NCBI RefSeq assembly: GCF_019649055.1 | Contig: NW_026570417.1 | Location: forward strand, 1-64,000 | Direction: 5' to 3' | DNA length: 64,000 nt | Origin: Paramacrobiotus metropolitanus | Taxonomy: Eukaryota; Tardigrada; Eutardigrada; Parachela; Macrobiotidae | In this document: piece by piece, positions 12,881 through 23,596 of the stretch | How the letters are laid out: each line of letters begins with the position of its first letter | Position numbering within the stretch: the stretch's first letter is position 1 | Notes under the pieces: model-generated | What the model was told of the DNA's origin: nothing | What the model saw: only the letters and a program-made list of their open reading frames with translations | Databases searched by the model: none | Program-made: the position numbers and the translations under genes

Positions 12881-13481
12881 ACAAGCACGTAGCAAAATTA
12901 GAATAAACAAGCTTGTAAAATTAGCAAGACGAGAAAACTTCGAAAGAACGTACGGAAATAGAAAAGTGGTGAACCGCACTGGAGTCTTTCGTTGGTCTGG
13001 ATTTTTGCAGAAATCCAAATCACTCGTTGCTAGTTGGAATTCCAGCACGCTTAAAATGTACTGTTTAATTGACAAGTTGTACTGTATAAATGTGCTATGA
13101 CACAGTGTTATGTGCAAAGTACACTATCTGCATGGTTAAAATAAGCACTTTCTGGTTTGCCGCAGCGAGGTATAAATACGAGGTTCTTTTCTTCCCGGTC
13201 TTGCTTTCGTAATTCTGCAGGTGGCTGTGATGTTCATGACTGGAACGTACAGTACACTGAAGAATATTTCTTTAATAATAATAAGTAGCTGCAGATATTA
13301 AGCGTATATGATGCACCATTATCATTTATCAACCTTAAAACCTTGTTAAAAAAATATCGCAAATGTTAAGAAAGATTTCAACCAAGCACACAGCAAACCC
13401 CGTTCCGTTTTCAGCGCAGGCAACCAACACCTGTCTTTTTAACAGAATGTTAAAAAGGTTTTTGCGACAAACAACAACTTA

Positions 13482-16400
13482 TTACATGCGGCCCAGTTCT
13501 TCCTTAAAGCTGTTCAAGTCCCAGCTTTGTGGATCTGGAGAAACGGGAAGAATTTCGTCCGGCTGGAGAACCACGTTCTCTCCCGCAACGTTCTCGTCCA
13601 CAACGTTCTCGTCCACAACGTTCTCGTCCACAACGTTCTCGTCCACAACGTTCTCGTCCACAACGTTCTCGTCCACACCGTTCTCGTCCACACCGTTGTC
13701 GTCCACACCGTTGTCGTCCACACCGTTGTCGTCCACACCGTTGTCGTCCACACCGTTGTCGTCCACACCGTTGTCGTCCACAACGTTCTCGTCCACAACG
13801 TTCTCGTCCACAACGTTCTCGTCCACAACGTTCTCGTCCACAACGTTCTCGTCCACAACGTTCTCGTCCACAACGTTCTCGTCCACAACGTTCTCGTCCA
13901 CAACGTTCTCGTCCACAACGTTCTCGTCCACAACGTTCTCGTCCACAACGTTCTCGTCCACAACGTTCTCGTCCACAACGTTCTCGTCCACAACGTTCTC
14001 GCCCACAACGTTCTCTTTCATCACTTCCACCACGGTATCATCCTGTGGCGCCATTGCTCCGGATGGACCAGCCTGAGACTGCCCAAAGCCGGCAGCTGAA
14101 TTGGCATGTGCTTGAAGAGACGCCGGGGTCTTTCGAACGTTAAAGGGGCGGCGACGGGCGCTCTTTCGCTTTCTGGCGGCACGAGTCTTGCACGGGGCAA
14201 CCGACGAAGAAGACGAAACAGCGCTCTCGTCTGGCAATTCCCAGTCTTCGTCATCTCCCGGGTCCGATGCAGAGACAGAGGTGCTGGCCGGTCCGTTACT
14301 GTCTCCATTTCCTGCCGCCGGCTCACTGGTCTGGGTGGCGGGACCGCGTGAAAGGGCGTCGGAGGGGCGCGAGAAATCCTTCCGTTTCAGCGCCTTCTTG
14401 GAGGTCGATTTGCGCGGTTTCTTCTCCGAACGGCTCTTATTCGTCGCTTTACCGGTAATTTTCAAGCCGCAATCGTTTTCTATCAAGATACCGTCGTCAG
14501 CACACGAAACTGTTAAACGAACATCCGGAATTTTATTAAAATTTAAATTTGGGAAAACTTACCGTTTTCTTCTGGTGGCCAAAACAGGAAACGAATTTCC
14601 TGTCGGCGGTAAGAAGTATTCAACTCCCTACAAACAGCACAACCTTCATAATGTATATAGATGTTAAAACAAAACCAGCATAGAAAAAAACTGGTGTAGA
14701 AAACTGGCTTCGGATTTCAGTTGTTTTCTTCGAAAATACTAAGTTCTACATGCGGAAGTCAACTTTGCCGGTGCCAAAACGCGACACGGTCAAAAATCTT
14801 TTTTTTGCGGAATTTTAATTAAGCTTTTTATACATTTGCATCGTATCATGATTCATCTGTTCAGCGCCAGAATATGTTTTAAAATTGCCCGTAAACCGGC
14901 TGTATCAGACCCACTCCTTCCTCGTTCTGCAGCCTAGTTCTGGCGAAATATGTAAAACATTGTTCTTTTTTCGTACATGACAACCCACATATAGCAGGCC
15001 ACACAACGTCGGGCACTTGATATCGAACCGGAAAGACTGCCCGCCGAGAATTATGGCCGAACAATAGAGACACGGCAAACAGCTCTGACGTGCGCATGTC
15101 TGTATGCCGACGCGAAGTAATATTAATTACGTGCCAGATCAGAAATCTGCCCGGTGCTATCACGTTTTTTCTCTATTCTTTCTCGTACTGTTGTCGAGAA
15201 AAGTCCAATTAGACATACCGCAGAGAGTCCTTCCCAGATTCTCGAGAAATCCCGTCCGCTGCAGAGAAGTATACGGCTGTCAAACCCGGCAAGCTGCGGT
15301 CGATAACCAGTGCAGCCGAGTGGTTGACGAGGGCATCTAAGGCTGTGTTGTTCAGAATGTCCAGCACTTGTGCGGCGACTGGATCGTTCTGGCCACGGAG
15401 CACGGTATCCAGCTCCTTCAGATCGGAATCCAGTTTTTTTTCTACAATGTAAAAAAAAATTAATTTAACACAAACCCGTTCACCAACAAGAACACAAATG
15501 TAAGTAACAGTAATTGTGTAAAAGTCAGCGTAAGTGCTGGAGTTAGGCCCAGCAGGCACACTAAGAGCGCTCGGGGTGTGTGGCCACTGCACTACAGTAA
15601 GAAGGAAAAGCTCATATTATTACGAAACAAAGCAAAGGGGAACGAAAATTTTTCGAAGCTTTTTCTGACCAGTGTAACAATTTAAACTCCTACCAATCTG
15701 CATTAAAATGTATAGGTTCTGTGCATTTAGCACCGGAATCCGTCGCCCTTCCACGACACACAGCTCCGAGCCATTCAGTTCTTGGCCGCTGATGTTGGTG
15801 ACGGCATTCTCGGCATCACGAGGATCGTAAAAGATGACTAATCCGGAGCGAGATGAATCGGAATTATTGAAGATGAAAATGTTTTTAATTTTCCCGATTT
15901 TTTCGAACACCTGGCGGAGGGCGCCGTCTGCGACTGTTTGTGCAATTCCGGTCAATAGGACGGGATAATCCTCCGCTTTGTACGTAATTTTCAGAGAGTC
16001 ATTCTTTTCTGTTAGTAACACAGTGCCATTAACACATGAACAAGTTATACAGTACGCATTTTCTGCCTTATTAAAAAGACAAAAATTGGAAATTAAAATC
16101 TAGAGATTAATTTCATTATTAACTAATTACTTTATTTTATTATTTTACTTATTTCTTATTTTACCGTTTTATTGTTTTTTGATTTTGTGATTTTATTATT
16201 TTATTATTTTATTATTTTATTATTTTATTATTTTATTATTTTATTATTTTATTATTTTATTATTTTATTATTTTATTATTTTATTATTTTATTATTTTAT
16301 TATTTTATTATTTTATTATTTTATTATTTTATTATTTTATTATTTTATTATTTTTTTATTATTTTATTATTTTATTATTTTATTATTTTATTATTTTATT

Positions 16401-18048
16401 ATTTTATTATTTTTATTATTTTATTATTTTATTATTTTATTTTTTAAAAATTATTCTATTATTTTATTATTATTTTATTATTATTCTAGTGATTACCTTT
16501 ATTAATAAATTGATTTCTTTAACAGTTTTCACATGTCATTTTATCATTTCGTCGGAACAGCTTGCCAAGTTGAGGTAACCCATTAAAAATACTACGCACT
16601 AAAATACAATCATTCAAAATTAAAAATCGTCTATTTCAGTAAGCATTTATCGAAATAGCAGTTCGAAAACTGATATACTAGTAGTCTTACCAATATAGTA
16701 ATTAACTTAATCATAATTCTAATTGATAAATACAAAAATAATGAGATTTCTAATTACGCAGGCAGAATCGTTGCACTTCAGAGCTAGAAAATTAAAAATG
16801 AACAGTAGCCCACAAATCACAGAATCCTGCTAAACAAATCAACACGGGATAAAAAATAATTTAAAAACGAAAAACACAGGGAAGTAGAGACTCATTTGGA
16901 AACTATGAAAATATCGTTTAAATAAACAAACAAACAGTTGCAAACAATACGCATGGCACAAACCCTGACAGGTAGTGCAGAAGTAGTTGTTGATGCGATT
17001 CCCCTCCGTATGCGTAACGCCCACACAATCTCCGTGGAACCATTCATCGCATTTTTCGCATTGTCTGCTAGAGCCCTGCAACGTACTGGTAAATCCGAAC
17101 CGCTCCGAATCCACTCCGATTTTCGGAGCGGATTGGACGGATTTGTTTTAAAAATATTCGGATCGGAGTGGTTTCGAGCTTGCCTCGAATAGATCGGATT
17201 CGGATGTAATTATGACCTGAATTATCCGAAATAAAATTATATTTCAACTAATTTTTATAGAATTTCCATAATTTTAGGACAAAAAGTATCGTCAGCTTCA
17301 GCTCCGCGCGAGGCTCCTTTGTGATTCGGTAAAGCACTAAACGTAACTACTTATTACGTTAACTTTAGTTACTCTGTACCCTTTGTTAGAGGCGAAGCTT
17401 GTTCAATCAAAGAAAGAAATCCGAATTACAACTTTTATGAGTTTTTTGTTGAGAACTAAAAGAGATGCCACTAACACGTGAAAGCAACAGCCAGAAACTG
17501 TGGTTTTTGCGATGGCAAAAAGATCAAAATTTTCGGAATTCGCAACTCGAAAACGCTCAGGTATGAGCAATCTATGGCTAAGACGACGCAAAATTTAAAC
17601 TTAGATTACATAAAAATCAAATAAACGTTCCGAAGATTTTGAAAATTGAAAATTTTGATGATAACTTGGCGTGCGCTATCTTTAATTGTTGCAGCGGATA
17701 GTATAGGTATTTTAGATTTTTCTGAAACGAGATAAAAAAATATGACAAAAATTTTCGGAGCGGATCGGACTGGATTCGGATTTGTAAAAAACATTTACGG
17801 ATCGGAGTGGTCGGAGTATGATTTTGAAAATTCGGAGTCGGACTGGGTTCGGAGAAAAATTTATTAGTTCGGATCGGGCTGGACGAAGTTTTCGACTCCG
17901 TTGCAGGGCACTATTGTCTGCAACAACGGATACACACACCATCACTGTGTGTTTGACGGGAGAACGGCGGAGAGAGCGCTGGCCAGACTTACATCATGAA
18001 CCCATCGGTCGCAGCACTACGGCACACACAGTAGAGGACCGAATCCAT
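13482..18048 (-). CDS. PHD finger - RRM-like - acidic repeat protein (putative H3K4me-type reader)
   Basis: Model: exons 18048-17993, 17064-16964, 16008-15694, 15441-15219, 14627-14563 and 14509-13482; all junctions are GT-AG and phase-consistent, giving roughly 595 residues. Exons 1 and 2 complete a PHD finger: YCVC, FMIQCEKCDEWFHGDC, then YFCTTC, close to the KDM7/CXXC1 type, with the Tyr, Met and Trp that usually form a methyl-lysine cage. Exon 3 is RRM-like (VLLTGIAQ as RNP2-like, SGLVIFYD as RNP1-like). Exon 4 is helical and charged. The last exon has Lys/Arg-rich stretches (likely nuclear localisation), Ser-rich acidic sequence, about 23 copies of a VDENVV-type repeat, and a short unique tail. 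A possible extra exon at about 15140-14900 also fits the phases. Likely nuclear; the histone-binding role is inferred. A hAT-like element lies in intron 1 and an ATTTTATT microsatellite in intron 2. Confidence 0.75.
13579..14010 (-). repeat. Coding 18-base minisatellite (VDENVV / VDDNGV)
   Basis: About 23 tandem 18-base units, GTTCTCGTCCACAACG-based on the plus strand, lie wholly inside the last exon of the PHD-RRM gene. A block of about six units at about 13680-13785 carries a linked variant changing the residues to DDNGV. Unit length is a multiple of three, so copy-number change would keep the frame. The homogeneity suggests recent expansion by slippage or unequal exchange. Confidence 0.95.
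16185..16490. repeat. ATTTTATT microsatellite
   Basis: About 35 near-perfect 8-base units with a few interruptions, in intron 2 of the PHD-RRM gene. The Phe/Ile/Leu/Tyr frame across it is a repeat artefact. Confidence 0.95.
17069..17913. mobile_element. hAT-type non-autonomous element inserted on a splice acceptor
   Basis: An 845-base element has 15-base inverted ends, TAGAGCCCTGCAACG at one side and the complement of TAGTGCCCTGCAACG at the other. The 8-base duplication TTGTCTGC (17061-17068 and 17914-17921) brackets it. The 8-base duplication and TAG-type ends fit the hAT superfamily. Inside are subterminal GGATCGGAGTGG-like repeats and no transposase. On the minus strand the duplicated octamer is GCAGACAA, which contains the acceptor AG and the first four exon bases of the PHD-RRM gene's exon 2. 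Confidence 0.85.
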
Positions 18049-18099
18049 CTTGCACACGAATAATCAGCGCGCGTGGATACCTTCCGTAAAAAAATTTCT

Positions 18100-18388
18100 G
18101 ATATTACACGGAAAAATGCTACGCCAACAGAGGAGTAAATACAAGAATTATCTTAAGGATAAATTGATCACTGAAATGTCAACTCGAATGGCAGAAAACT
18201 GGAACTCAAGAAAAAGTCGATGAATAATGGACAGCAACGTGCACTACACAGCAATGCATACCCAGTTTTGGGCTTTCTGCTGGCGGTGTGTAGCCAGCGC
18301 CCAGCGGAACTGCAGCAGCTCGTAGTCACCGTTACTCGGTGCGGGCGCTTAGTCAGACTGAACCTTTAGCTACGTTCTATGAACTTCT
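18100..18388. other. Upstream region of the PHD-RRM gene
   Basis: This stretch lies 5' of the ATG at 18048. I see no clear TATA box; a promoter presumably lies here but cannot be pointed to. Confidence 0.3.
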
Positions 18389-20945
18389 ATCCCTCGTGAA
18401 AATGTATAAGTTTTTTTGTAACAATCTTTGAACAGCGGCTTTACCTTTTTGTGCCGTAAAAGTTAGTGTAGAACTTATAATTCCCAACTTAATTTGGAAC
18501 TCGTTTTTAGAAGTTTCATTGTACTGTATTCAGAACTTTTGCTTTATCATTGTCAGAAACTTTATTGCAACTTTTGTCGCACATTACTCGTAATTTTGGA
18601 CATACTTCAATTCAACGCACAAAGATGGCACTGAAATTACAGAAAAAAACCACAAATAAACATCAAACTATCGTCTGAGTGCTGCACTTGCTGTTTTAAA
18701 ACACAGAAATTTAGAAAGAAAGAATATACTGCAAAATTCAAAAATTAAACCACAAAAAGCCTGTTTCGGTTCCGAGTCGACTCCAGTCCATCAAATGGGC
18801 AATGAAGTCCGGTAGTTTCCTAAAAAACGGGAAAATATTTACCACAAATTAATAATTTTGGTCTGCACGTACACAAATTCAGTTACTTAACAATTAACTC
18901 CACACCAACTTACTCAATTTACTCAACGTCTAAATCCAGTTTGTGGAGCTCACCTTTGTTTAGACTGGCAGTGTGCTTCACAGCTCCATCCAAAGGCCCA
19001 GTGTGCGCTCGTGTGCGTTCGCAACGAAGGTGCCAACAAGTAATGCTTAACGCGTACGAAGGGGAAGAGATCGTTCCATGGAGTCGTCTCCAAAATAACC
19101 GAAGAACCTGTTACAAAATACCATAAAATTAGCTTGACTGCCTTTAAGACTGCCAAGTAGCACAGTCAATTTTTAAAACTAGAACGTGTAAAGGGATTTT
19201 GATAAGGATATGAGCAAATCAAAGAGAGTCGACTCCGTCCAGCGTAAAATAAAGATGAAAAATTTAAATCGCTCTTTTTTAAAACTTTCCAAATTTTCAA
19301 TTTTTCTACGCTTACTAGAACGAAGTCGACCCCAAAATCATATGGCTGCGTTCCATATAACGTTTTATTACCAGTCATCATACCTGTAACAGAATGATTG
19401 GGAATCTACTATCAAGGCAGGTTCATCCAACAACCCAGCTGCAGGCTCCTCATCCAGCACAGACACTCTCAACGGCGATTCAGCTCGTAGACCCGTGAAG
19501 AAGCAGTCTTAACCTGATACTGCTTTCTGACTCAATGTTTCAAAACTCAGAAAGCTACAAATTACGTCTGGTTTCAGACCTTATCATTTTCTACTCAACC
19601 CTTAAAATCAAACCGAAGTGCAGTTAAAACTAGAAAGTGAAACAAACTGATTCCTACAAGTCACAAGTGTGTTGAATTTCAACGGCTCGACTGCGTTATT
19701 AGCGAGCTGAGCTATGTTTACGAGCTCGAGCGTGCGCCCTTATTGCGGCCGCCAACTCGTGGGGTAACATGTGTACCTTTCACATAGCTGCTTTGTGTAC
19801 TGCGGCTACTGCCACAAAAATGTATTGCTATTTTTGTAATATTTTGTTGTTATAAAATTTTATTGCAGTACGGCGTCTTATTTATTTTAGTTGCTAGTAA
19901 TTAAAAGTCACATTGGTTAATTTTGTTTTACGATCCCACCGAATTACTTAATTCAATGTTTATTATCTGTATGAACCACAGAAATACAAAATGAAGTGGA
20001 ATATGTATTGTATACATACATGTGCAATTACTAATAAAAAAATTAATCATGTTTTAATGTTTTAAAACTACATAGCATGAAATGTTTTTGTGCATTTGCG
20101 CTGTATAAAGTAGCAATGCACTATGCAGTTACGCACTACTGTATTCGCTCGCACATCTTGAACCACAGAGTGTGTGTACGGGAAAAACGCGCATTCAGTA
20201 TACACACTATAACCGGGCAAAATGCACGACTACGAAATATTTCAAGAAGAACAGTTCTTCTTGTGAGTTTGTCCAATAAATCAAGACTTTTCATTTAAAT
20301 GGCAATTCACTCTGGAAAAAAAGGTTTTGTAGCTGAAAGCTCGAATTGTTCTGTGGTTCATCGCCATCAAGAATGTTGACGCTGAACGTACCCCTCCCCC
20401 TCCAGGGGCACCCCAAAAACCAAAACAAATCAGTTTGTTACTCGTGCTTACGCCAAAGCTGTATGTTAATGGCTGCTTTCGAGCATAACATGATTAAAAA
20501 TTGTTAGAGCTCTGATTTTTTTTTTAATATTCAAGAAGTTCTCCTGACCAGATGTTGTTAGACATCAAAAGTTTATCAAATCGCGAATCGCGCGTTTGGC
20601 CCGGTTAGAGTGTGTATATTGAATGCGCGTTTTTCCCGTACACGCACTCTGTGGTTCAAGATGTGCGAGCGAATACAGTAATATGCAGTGATGCAACTTA
20701 CGTCAATTGGTGGCTGCTTATTACTGCTTAAGATTACAGAAAATAAATTACAAACCTTGCGTGACTGTGCGTCAGTGCTGTAATACGAGTAAGTAACTTT
20801 TAACCAACTTGAAGTATTCCAAGTTATATGAAAGGTCCAAGTTATAATCGGCTGTCATGAAAACTTTTTGTAAGTTTAGCGTAACTTTACAAGTACTTCT
20901 TTTGGTAACTGGATGTTTTTAGTAACTTTTATTTTCACGAGGGAT
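18389..20945. mobile_element. Possible large element with 15-base inverted ends
   Basis: ATCCCTCGTGAAAAT at 18389-18403 recurs in perfect reverse complement at 20931-20945. Inner flanks on both sides are rich in AACTT/AAGTT motifs, as in subterminal repeat arrays. No transposase and no clear target duplication are visible, and a younger MITE is nested inside at 20139-20678. Confidence 0.4.
20139..20678. mobile_element. Tc1/mariner-like MITE with TA duplication
   Basis: A 540-base element starts CTGTATTCGCTCGCACATC and ends with the reverse complement. It is flanked by TA at 20137-20138 and 20679-20680. The inverted ends extend about 85-90 bases (through the GAACCACAGAGTG block, GGGAAAAACGCGCATTCA and on to CCGGG) with few differences. 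No transposase frame is present. TA duplication fits the Tc1/mariner superfamily, but any TA-inserting family would do. Confidence 0.75.
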
Positions 20946-21212
20946 GCATTGGTTCGAAGGAATGGACATTGGCTTCATTCACAAGTCCGTTCTGTTCCCT
21001 AATAATTCCCTGGAGAAGCACACTCTTGGTAAACGCGGACTGTAACTGATCGCTTCACGAGGTTTTTCAAATATTATTGTAGCATCATAGTAACCTATTT
21101 TGCAAACTATACGCTTTCATTCCCGATCCACTAAATGGCGGTTGTTTTTACCAAGAAATCATCGATAAAAGCTTCGAAATTTTGAGCATTAGTCATCACC
21201 GGTGCTTTTCAG

Positions 21213-21868
21213 GTGACTATGGTCCCGGTAAATTTTGCCCTGATTTTTACAATGTCAATGCCCGTATCCCGGACCACGCGGCAGCTTTATCTGGCTACGG
21301 CCAATCGTGGAAGTACTTCCGCGAGGTGGCGAACAAAGTCCGGGCCATGTACACGTACAAGCAAAAAATCCAGATGGAGGCCATCAACACCATCATGGAC
21401 GGTTTAACCAGTCTGCACATTCGTGGCATCCTGTCCAGCGCCATGGAATCGGTGCGGGTGGGGATGCATGTGCGACGCGGCGACATTGTCACCGACGCGG
21501 GACAGAGGAACCACGGCCACGTTGCCGCCACGGACGACTATCTGCTGCGCATGGTGTTGCGTGTTCAAGATAAACAGAAGAATGTCGTTTTCTTTGTTAT
21601 CAGTAATGATCAAGAGTACTGTCACAAATTGTTTCGCAAAGAGAACTTTGTCTTTGTCGAAGGCCATACTGCCGAAGTAGATATGGCTCTCATGACCTTT
21701 ATGGATGTTGTAGTGCTGAGTGTGGGCAGTTATGGATGGTGGGCGGCGTTCCTTAGTGATGCCACAGATGTGTACTATTTTAAGGATTGGCCAAGAAATG
21801 GCAGCGATTTTGCGAAGGGTGTCTCCGCCGAGGATTACTTCCTGCCGGCGTGGCATGGTGATAACTAA
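21213..21868 (+). CDS. Alpha-1,2-fucosyltransferase (GT11), C-terminal exon, 5' part not found
   Basis: After an acceptor at 21212 (TGCTTTTCAG) the frame runs about 218 codons to TAA. It holds the GT11 motifs: VGMHVRRGDIV at about residue 90 (GDP-fucose binding motif I), VVFFVISND...C (motif II region), and SVGSYGWWAAFLS near the C-terminus (motif III, like the FUT1/FUT2 G-F/Y-x-W-A-A motif). The family transfers fucose from GDP-fucose in alpha-1,2 linkage to galactose in the Golgi lumen and normally has an N-terminal membrane anchor. The anchor and the N-terminal catalytic half are not seen upstream; a transposon-rich region begins just 270 bases 5'. The exon starts with two leftover bases of a split codon, so an upstream exon is required. 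It is either a far-off-exon gene or a 5'-truncated copy. Confidence 0.85.
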
Positions 21869-22084
21869 ATAATAAAGTTTTGGGGTAAACTTCTAGCTGT
21901 AGCCGGTTTTGTTAGTAATAATCATATAAGCAACTAGAGTAGACAAACAAGTTAGCATAAGCAAAGACACTAACACAATTTACCGTATATGCATGGTCAC
22001 GGCTACTCTGTGCATGGTGAGGAATCGCGTATAATTCCGCTGGACTTAGATAGAATACAGGCGCACTACAGGTATACTATTCAG

Positions 22085-22170
22085 GATTAGCAGAAAAAAG
22101 GACGAAGGTTCTGCGAAAGGTGTGTCTGGCGAGACTACTTCCGGTCGGCGTGGAATAGTGATATTTAACT
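22085..22170 (+). pseudogene. Second decayed copy of the GT11 3' end
   Basis: Bases 22085-22170 (GGTTCTGCGAAAGGTGTGTC, then CTACTTCCGG and CGGCGTGG) align with the last 85 bases of the GT11 exon at about 21780-21868, including the region just after its stop. The frame is broken. It shows that more than one GT11 copy once lay here in tandem. Confidence 0.65.
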
Positions 22171-22644
22171 ACATGATATAATGTTATGAATTACGTCGCA
22201 AACATGAAATAACGAGACACTTCAAATATTATGCGTTTAATTACGCAAGTAAGCAAGCATTCACCACCGTGTTCAATCGACAACTGTCCTTCAACAACAA
22301 GTTGCCGTGATCGTACGCTGGCCAGCTGCGAGGCCATATTCGCCGGCGAAACCGCGTATGCATAGGATTTATGACAACAGCAATAATACTCACAAAAATT
22401 TTGAAATACCCGTACACCAGTAATAAGGACACAGGACGAGTGCACTGTACAATAGTCTAGGGATAGAATAATAGAGGAACCATTCCTTGACCAAACAATT
22501 AATATCCACAGCACTTTGCAAATGTACATATGTGGGATTCCGTTCGCATTTGGTAAGAAATCCTCATGATTTTTCCTCTGCCGATAAAGAAATGTGATTG
22601 TGGGGCGTGGGCTACCCTTTACTGAGCAGCGGTAATGTATTGTA

Positions 22645-22790
22645 AGGGATGTACGAGTATAAATCAACCGCCAAACTGCGGCGCTGCGCGAAGGGCGGGG
22701 GACATATTGGCCACCACTGCCACTCACTGCCTGCTGACCAGTGGCCGGCGTATACGACCTTTGGTCGGCCTATGATGTCCTATCGCTTCT
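22645..22790 (+). pseudogene. Fragment of TIMM23 last exon
   Basis: From TATAAATCAACCGCC through CTGCGGCGCTGCGCGAAGGG, TGCCTGCTGACCAGTGG and GTCGGCCTATGA the plus strand matches the C-terminal coding end of the TIMM23 gene at 52404-52520 (minus strand). The match begins at the Tyr-Lys-Ser-Thr codons and runs through the stop. Small indels break the frame. I see no poly-A tract, and upstream TIMM23 coding is missing, so a segmental or transposon-borne capture is as likely as a truncated retrocopy. Confidence 0.8.
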
Positions 22791-22879
22791 TGCCGAAGAG
22801 CAAGGGGTATCTTTGTCTTGTGTGTGTGGTTGTGGACAGTGAAACACGGTGTGTAATTTTGAAAAAATATAAGTACTAG

Positions 22880-23590
22880 CTTAAGGCAGCAACCTTTTAT
22901 GTGGGATTTGCAGATTTATTTTCAAGTACAGACACAGATCTTTGTACTTACTTAAAAGTCATTAATCAGAACCAAACCAGCAGTTATTTAGTACGTCATG
23001 ATTATTCCTTAAAAATTAATGTAATAAAAAGTAAAGACTCTGTCGATTATGTACTGCATAATAAGAAGTTATATGCGTTTAAAAGTCGTCATAATCGTAC
23101 CACAGTTTTTGTTTCAACATGTGCTTTATGATATTGAACATATACAGTGTGTCCATGCAGTCCGAAAGTGTAAAATTTACGCACTGCTCGATTTACGTTT
23201 ATTGTTGTGAAGCTGGTGTACTCACCAGGTCAGTAACTGTCTGGAATCCAGTGTGCATCGCTATTGTGCATCGCTTTGCGGGTGGTTTGTTTGCCCGTTG
23301 AGTGCAGGCCGAAGCTTCTTTACTGACAATAATAATTATTGTATACTGACAAACTGACAATCCTTTACTGGAATTTTACTGACAATTTTTGACACTGAGC
23401 GAGCTTTTATTGAAGAGAAAATTGATTGGTAGCAAAGCCAATTGCATATAATCATACTTGGCGCTAACCTTGACGTTGTGGATTTACACAGAAAAAAAGG
23501 TTGTATTTACAGGCCATCGCGGATTATATTAGCGCTGTTAAAACCTTGAATTATATCAGAATAAGGGCATAGAGCAATAACTGGTTTCTT
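22880..23590. other. Non-coding DNA, nothing recognised
   Basis: AT-rich sequence with ACTGACAA repeats near 23320-23390. It lies between the TIMM23 fragment and the 3' end of the first secreted-family gene, and probably includes that gene's 3' untranslated region. Confidence 0.35.
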
Positions 23591-23596
23591 CTAAGA

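Noticed and set aside
13514..14143. Long open frames on both strands across the 18-base array (Thr-Arg-Leu-Trp, Asn-Val-Leu-Val-His, Pro-Gln-Arg-Ser repeats)
   Set aside because: A repeat unit of 18 bases without stops leaves every frame open; only the minus frame giving VDENVV continues into unique sequence with splice sites.
14879..15151. Possible additional exon of the PHD-RRM gene
   Set aside because: The acceptor fits in phase but no donor of the needed phase is convincing, and the gene joins in phase without it; kept only as a note in the gene entry.
16172..16447. Phe/Ile/Leu/Tyr-rich frame resembling a membrane protein
   Set aside because: It is a translation of the ATTTTATT microsatellite in an intron.
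22191..22727. 178-codon minus-strand frame
   Set aside because: It runs antisense through the TIMM23 fragment and has no domain likeness or matching splice context.
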